Part shown: positions 37,801 to 50,448 of the stretch, piece by piece
Numbering within the stretch: position 1 is the first letter of the stretch
Layout: the number at the start of each line of letters is the position of its first letter
DNA from: Trema orientale
Lineage: Eukaryota > Streptophyta > Magnoliopsida > Rosales > Cannabaceae
NCBI GenBank assembly: GCA_002914845.1
Contig: JXTC01000729.1
Span: 1 to 64,000, forward strand
Length of the DNA: 64,000 nt
Direction of reading: 5' to 3'
Program-made: the position numbers and the translations under genes
The notes under the pieces: model-generated
Seen by the model: the letters and a program-made list of their open reading frames with translations, nothing else
The model's database searches: none
Told to the model about the DNA's origin: nothing

Positions 37801-40199
37801 TTCCTCTCTTTGGACTCAGGAATTAGAATTTTGGCAAGGCACCCCCACATTTTGAGGTATTTTATATTGGATGTATAATCCTTCCACAATTCATATGGTA
37901 TCTTTCCTATCTTCTTATAGGGTATTTTATTTTGAATATGGCAAGGTAAAAGAATTGCTTCCCCCCACAAGTTTAATGCAGCTCCAAATCTCACAAGCAT
38001 TGCATTCATCATCTCCTTAAGTGTTCTATTTTTCCTCTCAGCAGGCCCATTTGATTCAGGTAAATAAAGAGGTGTTACCTCATGAATAATCCCATGTTTC
38101 TCATAAAAGGAACTAAGAGAACTACATTCATATTCACTACCTCTGTCAGATCTCAATCTCTTAATTTTCTTACTAAGTTGATTCTTCACTTCTGATTTAT
38201 ATTTCATAAACATCTCACCTGCTTCATCCTTGTAAGAGTAATTTTGTTTACGAGAATAATCATTAATAAAGATCACATAATACATTTTACCACCTCTTGT
38301 CATTATTTGTTGAAGATTACCCAGGTCATTATGAATTAAAATGACTAATTCAATTTCTCTCTCAGTAGATTTACATGTCTTCTTTGTTAATTTAGTCTCA
38401 ATATATACATCACATTTCTCTATCTCTAAATTAGAGAAATCAAACAGTAAACCATGTTGCTTCATTCTTTTAATATAAGAGAAATTCACATGACCGAGTC
38501 TACCATGCCATATATTAAGGGAATCAATAATATATGTAGAAGAAGATGCATTTTGATTCATAATAACACTGAGCATGAACAAATCATTAGAACAATATCT
38601 TTTTCTAATAAAAGTCTCATTTTTACTTAGTACAAATTTCTCTCCCTCAAAAGAGACTTTGACCCGTACTTTTCCCAAGATAGAAATAGGCATAAGATTT
38701 TAAGGGATGTTGGGAACATGAAGCACATTGCTTAAAGAGAAGATTTTCCCAGAAGTAAGTTTGAGAAGAACTTTTCCTTTCTGCAAAACTGGAGCAGGTC
38801 TCGAATCATCCATGAAGACTTATTCTTCTCCTTCTCTCATTGGCTTATAGTCATAGAAGGTATTTTTGTCACCACAAATATGCTTGGTATCCCCAAAGTC
38901 TACTACCTATTCATTATTCCTAGCAATCGCATTTAATTGAGAAATCATAATAGCTGTAATAATATCTTCTCCTTCAGCCAATTAAGTTGACTTTAGGAGA
39001 ATTTTTCTCAGTTGTCTTATGTCTCTTATAACTTGTAACAGCATGATGTCTAGGCTTACTACAAACAAAATAGTTACATTTCTTCTTAAATGTAGGGTTA
39101 TTTTTGTTGAACTTATTGTTGTTGTTGGGCTTATAAGTAGGATACTCATTCTTAGGGTTTGTTTTACTAGCATTGCTCTCAATTACATTAGCCTTGGAAA
39201 TTATTTCCTTGGCCTTGTTACCAATATCTCTCTTTCTATTTTGCTCCTCAATTCGAATATGGACTATTACATCTTCAAGACTCATTTGTTTTTTTTTTTT
39301 AATTTCATACTATTCTTATAAACTTTCCAAGACTCTGGTAATTTCTCAATCAAACAAGCAGCCACAAATGCTTCAGGCAAATTAATTTCTTCATTTTTCA
39401 AATCATTAAGAAGTATAGAATAATCATGAATTTAAAGAGAAGCATCTTTCTCATCAGACATTTGAAATTGTAGAAAATTACCTATAGCATATTTCTACAC
39501 ACCAGCATCTTCTACCACATATTTCTTAAAAATTTTCCAAATTTCATGAGCAGTTTTATAAGAGCAGTAAACATCATAAAGTTTATCGATAAGGTACTCA
39601 GTCTAGTATGGCGACATGCCTTATTCGCCTTTTTCCAGTCATCTAGCAACTTTTCATAGTTTTCAATTTCTTCTGCTAGTTGTGTCTATGTCAAGTACTC
39701 TGCAAGGTTCAGTACACATCTAGAGTGTCATGGACCTTTCCTTGCCAGTGCTTAAAGTGGGTTCCATCGAAAAGTTGAATATTCTTAATGTAAGGCAGTG
39801 TGTTTAAGGCAAGTAAAGTAGTGTCTATAGATATCTTTCCTTACGATTATTAGAGAATTATTGAAAAAAACTAGTGAAGTTATAACAAGAACCACTGACA
39901 AATAATTATGAACTACAGTCAAGGTGTAACTAGCATTGTCCGTAAGGAAAGATTCTGCCCCTCTCAGATAATATCAGGGTATAAAACAGGCTTCACGGCA
40001 GTGTTTCCTCCAAGATACAACGACTGGTCCTTGTCTAAGTCGCACTCCCTAGGATAAGGGATGGACAAAGAATAAAAAATATCTCTAGTAGAATACTAAA
40101 CTGCAGACAAGGAGGAACACTCACTTTTAAGGCTGATTACTTATCCATTTCACTCACACTTCCTCTCCACTCATTTGCTATATATATATATATATATAC

Positions 40200-40370
40200 A
40201 TATATATACAACTTTATATTTCAAAGTCAATGTGCGGTTGTCTTGGATTAGCTTCTAACCACTTTTGAGTAACTACTAACTCCTATTTTCTTAACCACCA
40301 ACTTCCATCTCTTAACAAACTAACCTTCAAACTCCATCCATTTTACCTCCTTTAGTACTATATATATATA
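40200..40370. repeat. Inverted LTR segment between TA tracts
   Basis: Inside the 5' LTR, this piece (tcaaagtcaatgtgcggttg to cattttacctcctttagtac) is the reverse complement of the matching piece in both 3' LTRs (28380-28530 and 35175-35320). TA-rich tracts lie on both sides. Confidence 0.8.
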
Positions 40371-40375
40371 TATAT

Positions 40376-41738
40376 GGAGGATATTTTAATGGTTACGTCT
40401 TCACGAGTAACCATCATTAAAATACGTGTAATAATAAATTTATTATTTAAATTAGTATAAGCATTAATTAAATTGAGCAATTAGTACCTGCTATAATAGG
40501 TTTAAGAACCCATTAGGTTTATAATTAATGCTAAAGATTCCCCTTTTTTTTGGTGAAGTTGCAATTAATACCTGGTTGAATTTTGTTTCCTTTTTGTTTT
40601 ATTTTTAATTCCATATTTTATTCTTTTTTCTTTTTGCATTTAATTAGGTAGTTTTTGAAAATTTTGTTAGTCATTAAGATTACGTATTTGACTATGTTTT
40701 TATGTATTAAGATTGATACATATTTGACTATTTGATTGATATATATTTGCTAAAGATTCATTTTTTTTGGTGATGTTGCAATTAATACCCGATTGAATTT
40801 TGATTAATTTTGTTTTATTTTTTATTCCATATTTTATTCTTTTTTTTTTTTTTTGCATTTAATTAGGTAGTTTTTGAAAATTTTGTTAGTCATTAAGCAT
40901 AAAAAAGATTAAATTTTGACTAATACGTATCTAAAAGAAATTCAATGCTAATGCTAATAGTAACCTCTGAAGAAGTAGCAGTCATCTCAAGCTCAAAATA
41001 CAATTTTGGAACCAAAAATGAGTTCAAATGAGATCGATTGAAGGACATGATCTTCAGTGGTGTTTATGCGCTCAAAGAAGCCTGAATGCCTTGTGGTATT
41101 TTCAACGAGTTCATACGAAATATAATAACCAAAATTTATTGATTTAATTTTCTATATCTTTTATTTCATTGGTAGAATTGAATTAATATGTTTATTTGGA
41201 TGGGAAGCTTATAAGATTTTATTAGGAAACACTAAGTATAGTAAATAAAAGTTATTCCCTATTTTATATGGTCAAGATTATCATTTCAATATTTTCTTTC
41301 ATTTTTTATTGGTCAAATGTTATTAAATTTCAATTGGTGATTAATATGGATTGATAATACTGCTGATTTTCTTATTATATTTGTTTTTCTCCAATGCTTT
41401 CTTTAATGACACGTCATTATTAAAACATCAATTAGTGATTAATATGGATTGATACGGCTGATTTTTAATACTCTTTAATTAATAATCTGGAATAGAAAAG
41501 AATCAAATCTCATATTAAGATTATATTTAAATAAATGAAAAATGTATTAAAAATGCCATGTCAGCAACCACTAAGTTGCCCTTTCAAAAGAGTTTTATAA
41601 TATTAAAGCTAATTAATTACAATAAATTTTATTATCCAACTACCAATTTAATTAAAACTGTTAGATTTTCATCCAACGGCTAAAAAAACAGTAACTATCG
41701 ATAGGTAAATATAGTAGTAACCATTGAAACTTAACCGG
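40376..41738. mobile_element. Long TA-flanked MITE inserted in copia 5' LTR
   Basis: The left end is ggaggatattttaatggtta. The right end, on the other strand, reads ggttaagtttcaatggttac. Both ends match the two ends of the 250-bp element at 58601-58850, so this is a longer member of the same family (about 1.36 kb). It abuts a (TA)n tract on the left and tatata on the right. The extra internal DNA contains a direct repeat of about 150 bp (40526-40675 and 40748-40899, both ending tttgttagtcattaag). No transposase was seen. Confidence 0.75.
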
Positions 41739-41841
41739 TATATAAATATAAGCAAGAAAGTCAAACAACAAAAATTCAATTTGCAATTCACTTTTGATTA
41801 TTTATATATACAATTATGTATTTTGGAATTTAAATACAACA

Positions 41842-43200
41842 GATTTAACTTGCGATAGGCCATAGGCTGTAATGGGAGGTGGTTAAAGTTTACAGCCAAA
41901 CAAGTGAGCTATTTCTTGAAGACAACAAAGACTGATAGGAATTCGATTTCAATATGCAGCCTCACGAGGAAGATACATGCCTTCGAAATCTTGTGTTTTC
42001 AAGGAGTCACACCTTTTCTTTATTAGCCTATTAGCTGAGGCAAGAGGGTGGGCACCTTCTAGAAATAATCCACATGTGGCCAGATTGTTGAAGAGACAGA
42101 CTTCCAGTCACATTAAGAACACAGAGATATTGCCTAGAGCTCTCTCATCGAGACACTAGTACTTTTTTAATCCCTCTTATGTAGTAAAAAAACCACCCTA
42201 GATATAAGCTATTTTTTGAAGTTGAACCACGTTAAAATTCTTCGTATTCTTTATTATTTCATTGCTAGATTTGCTCTTATTACAGATCGCATAGCTAATA
42301 CCGGATCGATGCACTGCTTACAAAACCTCCGTAACAGAAGTAGGCTTGAGATTGCGTTAAACTATGTAAATGTTCTAGTGTTTGTTTATTGTTTTCTACA
42401 TTATCCGTGTTTGTTGTGGATTCCAATCTTGGAGTTCGACCAATGCGATTCTGGCAAAAACCTCCGTCAATATTTATATGCTAGAAGGAGAGCTATTCCA
42501 ACAACTTTTCAAAACTTAGTTTACCTTTGACAAATGTCTGTTTCCATTGCGTAATGACAACATTTATACATGGAATCGACCCGAAGACACAAAAACTGAC
42601 ACTTGGACAAGTCCTTAGAACATTCTGGAAGTGCTGGAAAACCTCGTTAGAGGCCTTTGCTTTGGTCACATCACTCAATGAACTACAATAGTCGTGCACT
42701 AGATCAACTAGGATCATATTTTGTCAAGGAAGATGAGATGCAATCAGAAATTTATGGAAAAAAAATACAGAAAAATTGATGGAGAGAGGTCCAACGCGTT
42801 TCAGCTGTAGTAACACGTACACATCACGTTAAAGGTAAGATCCAACTGATGATAGAGTGTGTGGTGCCGTATACCTCCTTTGTACAGGTATTACCATAGA
42901 ATTACCCGACAATTGTATATTTTTTCATTCTGGTATCATTTACATGTACGGGTTTGATTTAAATAGTTACAATAATATTTATTCATAGACGGTTACAATG
43001 ATTTAAGCTGTTAGATCTATATCCTACGGTGGTGATTAGTTTGGTGGTTGGCCAAAAAAATTTAATACTATTTATTAGCATCAAAAAAATTTAATACTAT
43101 CACTATTTTTTTTAGTATCCATTCATGGTCACAAAAAAATTAAAACTATTGAGAAGTCCTCTTTACATGTAAATATGTATATATATGGAAGACTTCCCAA
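41842..43200. other. Intergenic, unassigned short frames
   Basis: About 1.36 kb between the copia LTR and the TA tract. Short frames occur on both strands (for example minus 42493-42717, DLVHDYCSSLSDVTKAKA), but I recognise no family and find no start or splice context, so no gene is called. It could be a decayed gene. An unresolved base (N) is at 43201. Confidence 0.35.
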
Positions 43201-43201
43201 N

Positions 43202-43250
<49 letters not shown>
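43202..43250. repeat. TA microsatellite beside an N
   Basis: An uninterrupted (TA)n run of about 49 bp preceded by the only N in the window, probably an assembly or polishing limit. The run length may be unreliable. From 43251 to 43635 nothing else is recognised. Confidence 0.9.
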
Positions 43251-43254
<4 letters not shown>

Positions 43255-43635
43255 CATATAGGTATATATTTATACTATAAGCATTATACCATCATATATA
43301 TACTAATTTTATTTCAAGTTAGAATATATCTCCTAAATTTACGTAGCCCCCTTAATTAATTAAACACCTTGGACTGGTCATTTGAGATATAACCCAGAAA
43401 CAATTATTATTATTTTTTTTTTTCAAGGGGTACGTACCCAAGCATAAACAATTGTGTTAACTGTTTTATTTTCTTTTTCATTTTCTGTTTGGTCGCTGAA
43501 AGATTAGGCGAAAAAGGAAATGAACAAAACAAGATCTGCAGGCTAATGGGAATCGTCATACCTATTTTTTAGAGTTATCAAAATGTAAACAACATTGGTA
43601 TTATGTAAAGAAAAGATGTCATGCTTATTTATTTT

Positions 43636-46600
43636 TTAAAGTGAATGCGTTGTTGATTGTTGAGGAGACCTCGGAGGAGAAAACAAGTATGGCTTTGGTG
43701 GATTCTCTATGAATTGAAGGCTTCCTTCTAACATCTCTACTACCTTACTCATTGCTGGCCGATCTGCTGGGTTTGTCTGAATGCACCAGAAACTTACTAA
43801 TATCATCTTCTTTGATATATCTTTTTCTTCCTCTGTCATGTTACCCAATATATTTGCTTCATTTCCTGTTTCTAGATCCTTATAAATTCGATTTGGATAA
43901 TATATTTCACTGGTATGGGACACCGCGGAATCAAAATTCTTTCTCCCTCCAACCATTTCAAGAACCAACATCCCATAGCTATAAACATCAGATTTGTGAG
44001 ATACTCCACCGTAGCTTCGACTGAATACTTCAGGTGCAATGTACCCTATAGTTCCTCTGGCTCCCTCCATTGACACAATACTCTCCTTCGTTAGCCAGAG
44101 TTTGGCGAGTCCGAAATCGGAAATTTTTGGGCAAAAGTCCTCATCTAAAAGAATGTTCTGAGGTTTTATGTCAAAATGCAAAATCCTCGTATTACAACCA
44201 CGATGCAAGTATTCTAGCCCTCGTGCAATGCCAATTGCAATTTCATATAATCTTTTCCATTCTAAGCGACAATCTGCTTTTAAAGATTCTTCGTTGAATA
44301 TAAAGTTATCCAATGATCCATTAGGCATATATTCATAAACAAGAGCTCTTTTCTTCCTCTCGCAACAGAATCCAAGAAGAGTTACTATATTAACATGAGA
44401 AGTTCTCCCAATGCTAGCAACTTCATTGATAAATTCGTCTCCATTACTCCTAGATTCATTTAGCATTTTTACTGCCACAAGACGACCATCAGGTAACTTT
44501 CCTTTAAACACAGCACCAAATCCTCCTTTACCTATTTTTTGTGCAAATGAGCTTGTCATCTTCTTCACGGTGGCAAAACTATATCGACTTGGCGCAAACG
44601 ATCCGTGGTTCCTTATAAATCCCTCCACATCAAACTCATCCCCTTTGTCTCTCTTCCAGAAAACTGTTGCTCTACTCAATATGCATTCGCTCTTACAGTA
44701 GTACCATACAATCACAATCGAGAGCATTGTGATCCCAGACACAGTTGCTGCAGTGCCTAGATGTATTCAGAAAAGTATTTCCTCTTTATTTTAACGACTG
44801 AAATGAAGAGAAATACATAAACGAATTAAAGTATAACTTAAAGAGTAAGATAGATTTTGTATTCGTCGTACCTATGACCCAATTACGTTTCGAAAATGTT
44901 CCTGACAGAAAAAGGTAAGATGATGAGAAAGAAATATTTCGAACGACATCAATAATGGTACAATATTTTTAGGTTTTTATTTTCTACTTTTTTGGGTGAG
45001 CAACATAAACAAGCCAGTTTGAACTAATTTCAAATTATATTGTTCTTTATAGACGTTTCCAACTAATTTTCTTACTCTATTTGCTTTATTTACTTTTTTT
45101 TAGTAAGAACTACAAAATTCAAATTCAAATGAGAGCAGGGTAACGTATTCATTTCTTAAATGTAACAATTTTTTTTCAAAAAAAAAAAATTCTAAACTAA
45201 AGTTCGCGAAGAAGCAACATTTTATTTTTATATGTTACATGCGGAACAGATAACTAATAATAATGGACGGCCGAATATATAGATAATGTCTTTTTGTTGT
45301 ACAAAGTTAATTGCATATGTATAAGGACATTTTTCGTATTTGGAGAGATGCTTTCGGTTTATGATTTTTGATTTTATTTATTTATTTATTTTTGGAGATA
45401 TTTTAGATCCTGTTAAAGTTTGTTAAGCTTTTTGTATCAAAAAAAAAAAAAAAAAAAACAAACTATAAAAAAAAAAACTTTCAAAAATTGCCCGAGGAAC
45501 ATTTTCATCGAAAGTTAAAAGTATAGCAAAAGGAGAGGTCAAATGTTAATAAGCGAAAGAAACTGTTGACCAAGCCATATGGAGCTAGATTAATCATTCC
45601 AACATTCAATATGGGCCGCTGAATATATATACACATATATTCATTGATGAAAATTTATTCATGAAAAGTCTGAAGTCGCGGTAGAATAGTTTATTTATTT
45701 ATTTATGTTTTTTTTTTTTTTTTTTTGAGCAGGCGGTAGACTAGTTTATTGCTTGCAACCAAAACAAAACAAAAAAAAATACGGAACTGTTTAGTTGTTG
45801 AATTCCATTAGGAAAAAAGAATTAAAAGGCTAATAAGCACATAATTTATTTATAAAGGACATTTATGTCATTTAATTTGGAGAAATGCTAACATCGCACT
45901 TTTAAACACTCTTTTACGTACACTGATCATGTGTATGGACATCAACAGTGACCTTTATTAAAATGTTTAAATTAACTGTTTCAAATAATAAGAGGGTGAC
46001 AAAAAAACAATAAAAAGGCACAATTTCAAGCAGTATTACTAACGTACTTCAGTTGACAAGGAAGACTAATATTGCAAATCAGGATGGCAATGCAAATAGA
46101 AAACAAACTTCGATATAAAATCAAATGGCAGGTCTGAGTAGTAGTTTTGTACTAAAATCTTCACTTAGTAGACAAAGCTTGACTAATCAGTTGAGGGAAA
46201 TTTAGGAGAATATTTTTGTGAACACTTCTGAAAAATTTTGGAATATTTAGCCCATATAAGTTAGAGACACACAAATGGACTTCTAAGATCAAATTCATAA
46301 TTCGTGAACTTAAGAAATGAATTTTGATATATAATATTTATATGTTTCGGCTGGACATGTAAACGAAGGCACGAACGGCTCAGGTTTTGCCTCGAGTTGC
46401 ATGACAAGCTCGAGATTACACCAGAATCATAACTAAGTAAATTTGCCTTCTAACCTTAACATCAGTGTGAGCATCTGGACTCTCATTTATAAGCCGATCC
46501 CTTAAAGCGGACGATTCTGAGTCCTAAACCGTTCTTCTAACTTCCAAGTGACCTTCGAGATTACCGTGAGCCTCACTGACAACTCTAGTCACTCGGTTGA

Positions 46601-49349
46601 GGTAGGGATTTAATTATTTAAACTATATGGTGATTTAACATTCAGCTTTACTAACTATGATCTAATATGGAATTTTGTGAAATAGTTTGAAAAATATGAT
46701 TATAAATTGTATTCAGCTTATGATTGATTTTGAATTGCCTAGAGGCATGTCACACTGGTTGACGTAGCATATATCTTATTTGTACATTATTTTGTACATG
46801 AATAAATTTGTGGATTTTGACAAAAATAACAGTTATACTTTCGAAATTTTTAGAAATATTACAAGGTTGATTTTTATGAACTTGAATGATGAATGTACAT
46901 GTCCATGTCATGCATCCACATTACATTTTGCATTACTTGATTCACGATAGCCATCAGGGCACGAATGTCCAAGTAGGACATCTGGACGATATATGTTTGC
47001 ACGAATGTCCAAGTAAGACATACGGACTATTTTACATGATGATGTATATATTTGTGTGACACATAATTCGAATGTATGTCTAAGTAGGACATCCGGACTA
47101 TATATGCTTGCACGGATGTCCAAGTGAGACATGCGGACTATTTTATATGATGATATACATATTTGTGTGGCACATGATTCGAATATACAAGTATTTTGAG
47201 AAACCATTTTGGATTGATATTGAATACAATGCATTCAAATATCATTCGTAAAATTTTTGAAAATATTTTGCTAAATCACTAATCATGCAGATTTTTGAAA
47301 AAGTAAGAATTTTTTCATATTTAAACCTATAATCGAATCTCTACTGGGCTTTGGCAAATTCCCCTTCTTCTCCTCAGGTGGCATTCAATGTGATTTAAAT
47401 AAAGAGGCACAACAAAGGAATTTGGAGGCTCTTGTTATTGTTTTCATTTTGGTAAATTCCTACTAGATTATGGATTTATGGATTAAAGTAGGAATTCAGA
47501 TTTAGTTATGATTATGTAAGCTTCATTATGGACCTAGACATGACTTGTGTTAATTTAAGTCTATGGATGATGAGAGATGAATATATGATGCATGATTTTG
47601 GACAACTATTTTTATTCTCGTATATGTATAAAGGGTGTTGCATGATTATTTTACTTAAACATTTTCAGGAGGCCATTTTGGTTAACTACAGGTTTTTTAA
47701 ACTTTTTGACTATGTTTAAAACTGAATTTCGACTATGTTTAAAACTAAATTTCGGGATTTCTAGTTTATAAAGTACCGGGCTCACCCCGGCCTCAGGTTG
47801 TGATGTAATCTGGCTGAACAAAGTACAATAACCGTGGAAAAGGAAAGAAACAAAAAGAAGTATTTTCTGGACAGTTGGCCATGGACTAATTGAAGTATGA
47901 GTATTGCTGTTTCACCCAATTTATGGACTAATTTATGGAAATGGCACACTAAATATCACGATGTTATTCTGAGTACCTTTTTTGACGGTAAAGTACTACA
48001 TTTGCTCTTATTACCAAAATCTAATTCTAATAAATTACCTAGCCCAAAAATTGTACTGCCCAATTTTCAAATATGCTAGCCAAATTATAATAGTAACTAC
48101 ATCCAGCCTATAATTCTGAAAAATCTGTTGTTTCTAATCAATTTAATTTCTACAGTGAAGACAAAAAAAAAAAAAACAACCAAAGTTCAATACACGAGTT
48201 AAACGGTTTTATCCCCATGTGTTAATTGTCTTCAACACAATTAAAAGTCATTCACACATCATACGCACATAGCTTAGTTAACCTTTGTTTGATTACCAGA
48301 TTATACTAATATGAGCAAAGTCATCATCAAAAGGGTGATAAATGTTTTTAGTTTCTATGAGGTACAAAATCAAATGGGGTCTCCATTGTTTAATTTCATG
48401 AAAATAAGGAGTAAAAAAAGGCAAAATTTCAACCAGATCAACTACTAACTCAAGAAAACTAAGACTAACTAATATATTGCATGTCAGATGGCAATGCAAA
48501 TAAGAAAGTAAACCTTGACATATAAAACCAATTCTCAAACGTACCAGTTGAATTAGGTGGCGTTCCAAGTGTATCTCCAGATTGCGATGTGGTGGGACAC
48601 TCCTTGAGCCCAGGAGATTGATCATTGCGGCAATAACACGTGGTTTGATTCGAATTCCAGTCATATCCACAAACCCCGTTAGATTTCTTACACTCCTCAC
48701 AAGCATCAAAATCCACCTTGTATTCAACAGGATACCCTTCTCTCAGAGCCTCTTCGATCATCGTACTGTTCATAATCCCAGCATAACTCCGAACAGGATC
48801 AGGAACTCTCGCAATAACTCTCGAACGACAAACCAAACCATCACCATTACTAATACTTTCCGAACTGTTCCCTGGTACTATAATCCCTATCCCACTAGAA
48901 CTACAATTGAAACCTCCACTGATCATTAAGTTCATCTGCGAGGAACAACCGTAAAGTATTGTGATGTCGCCAGAGGCCGGCGCATAGTCGAAAAGCTCGG
49001 TATCCAAACTGGTGTTCCCGAATTGTGGTGAGCAAAGTCCATTCAGGTAATCAACTCTAGCGATTTTGAGAGTTTTGGATTCCTGGTCAATCTCCTGAAC
49101 TTGGTATTTGACTCTCATAATCTCTATAGTTGTCTTGTTTCTCTCGCAACCGAGCTTTAGATTTCGATAACCACAATTTTCTGGCCTGCCGTCTCCCCAG
49201 AAAGGAAAATCCACTTCGGTGATCTCTCCACATCGGAATTTGTTACTGCATGTCGTGTGCCAGTCGAAGCTCAAAGACAGACCCAACAAGGTAGAATATT
49301 GTAAAAGGAGGAGATAAGGAGACAAAGTGATCAACATTTCAAAATTCAT
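43636..49349 (-). CDS. LRK10-like receptor-like kinase 2 (GUB_WAK / WAK_assoc ectodomain)
   Basis: Exons are 49349-48545, 44901-44872 (30 nt) and 44756-43636, giving 651 residues with consistent phases. I chose ATG 49349 because it opens a good signal peptide ([16 protein letters not shown]) just before the first ectodomain cysteines; two in-frame upstream ATGs (near 49452 and at 49529) would bury it. The ectodomain has [26 protein letters not shown] and the WAK-associated [14 protein letters not shown] with CYCRND. Exon 2 gives TFSKRNWVI before the membrane helix (about 279-299). The kinase has GKGGFG, Lys375, HFD with Asp474 and DFG with Asp492, again non-RD. It is clearly a paralogue of the gene at 21910-26368. 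Intron 1 is about 3.6 kb and carries repeats. The likely role is plasma-membrane signalling; the ligand is unknown. Confidence 0.92.
46320..47880. repeat. Repeat-like segment in kinase 2 intron 1
   Basis: A less AT-rich stretch than its surroundings, with phrases such as gtgagcctcactgacaactc and gtaccgggctcaccccgg that look like mobile-element DNA, possibly an LTR remnant. No terminal repeats or coding parts were established. Confidence 0.3.
46959..47185. repeat. About 111-bp tandem repeat with gtccaag..gacat motifs
   Basis: Two copies of a unit of about 111 bp. Each unit contains two versions of atgtccaagtaggacat-ccggac followed by gatatatgtttg or attttacatgatga, so the short motif occurs four times. 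The motif itself is partly palindromic (atgtcc...ggacat). Confidence 0.8.
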
Positions 49350-50084
49350 TGCAAAGAACTGAATGTTTTCGGGGAACCGACAGTTTTGAGAGACAGACAC
49401 AAGTAAACTTGAGATACGGGCATGAACCAAGAAAGTCTTCTCTTCCCCCATCAAATATGGCTTGGGAATGAAAGTTGACTTGTAGGCGTGTTGGTTGATT
49501 GACTCGAGTGTTTTATTACATATCGGCAACCAATTATAAATCGACTCGTAGATTCTGGACCTATAAATTACTTCGAAAGAACTAACTAATCTTATAATCT
49601 TGGTCCTAACTAATTGTGCAATTTTCTTTATTTTTTAATCGTGTCTGCAGTATGATGTTAAGGCCAATGATCATAATCTCAAACCGTTTCCCAGAAAAAG
49701 AGGAGATTTGCTAAATATACTGTACTTTAGCTTAAACTCCTTTCCCTATATATGTATTGTTAACCTTGCATTTCTTTGCCCTTATGGCCTTATGGGAGAT
49801 AATACCAAGATTTTGGCAACAAAAATTAGAAGTACACACTTTTGAGCATTTATTTACATTTAACTATCAAGATTTTTTTATAGTTTTTTATAAGCTAATT
49901 GTTGTTATAACCTCAGTTTATTAACTGCTTAGAGTATATCCCTTTGGAATTAAAAAAAGAAAAAAGGGAGGCTCGTATTGGATATAAAATGACGTGCTAA
50001 TAAAAATTTGGAACACTTACTCTACTGCTGCTTAAAGTACTGGGACAAAAATGTATATCTTACTCGAGTTCCTAAATTTAAAAT
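49350..50084. other. Upstream region of kinase 2
   Basis: About 730 bp that should hold the 5' UTR and promoter of the minus-strand kinase. A TATA-like word was not assigned with confidence. No other gene seen. Confidence 0.4.
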
Positions 50085-50439
50085 GGGATTACTGTAAAAA
50101 AAATACCATCATGTTTGGATGTTCTGCAATTTAAATCCTGAAATTTGGATTCTGCAAAATAATACCCTGAGATTACGAATTTCTGAAAATTAATACTCTG
50201 TGTTGATTTTTAACTGATAAAATACAATAATATCCTCAAAATTAAGATGAATAATATGAATTAATCTAATTTTAATGGAGGATATTGTTGTTTTTCGTTT
50301 TTAAAATTGGTTAAAAAATCTGTCCAAGGTATTAATTTTCAAAAATTCTTAATCTCATGGTATTATTTTGTAGAGTCCAAACTTCAGAGTTTAAATTGCA
50401 TAACACCCAAATTTCAGGGTATTTTTTTGCAATTATCCC
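50085..50439. mobile_element. MULE-type MITE with perfect 9-bp TSD
   Basis: Long terminal inverted repeats of about 115 bp: the left starts gggattactgtaaaaaaaat, the right on the other strand starts gggataattgcaaaaaaata, and both continue with ...ctgaaatttgg, caaaataatacc and gagatta.gaattt. The element is flanked by a perfect 9-bp direct repeat atttaaaat (50076-50084 and 50440-50448). Long TIRs with a 9-bp duplication are diagnostic of Mutator-like elements. It has no coding capacity. Confidence 0.9.
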
Positions 50440-50448
50440 ATTTAAAAT

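Larger units (their letters stand above)
34801..41841 (-). mobile_element. Ty1/copia fossil, copy 2 (LTR to LTR)
   Basis: Minus-strand copia element. The 3' LTR is about 34801-35440 and the 5' LTR about 39853-41841, the latter enlarged by a MITE. Between them, from high to low coordinates, are gag with a CCHC-like zinc knuckle (about 39500-38970), pre-integrase motif and integrase core (about 38690-37740), reverse transcriptase (about 37490-36900) and RNase H (about 36900-36060). Without the MITE it is about 5.7 kb, normal for copia. It is broken, with roughly ten interruptions. By eye the two LTRs differ at around one base in seven, which implies an old insertion, millions of years. No clear primer-binding site or target duplication was confirmed. 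Confidence 0.85.

Noticed and set aside
42216-42717. Overlapping frames on both strands as a gene
   Set aside because: Neither strand gives a recognisable domain, and no splice or start context was found.
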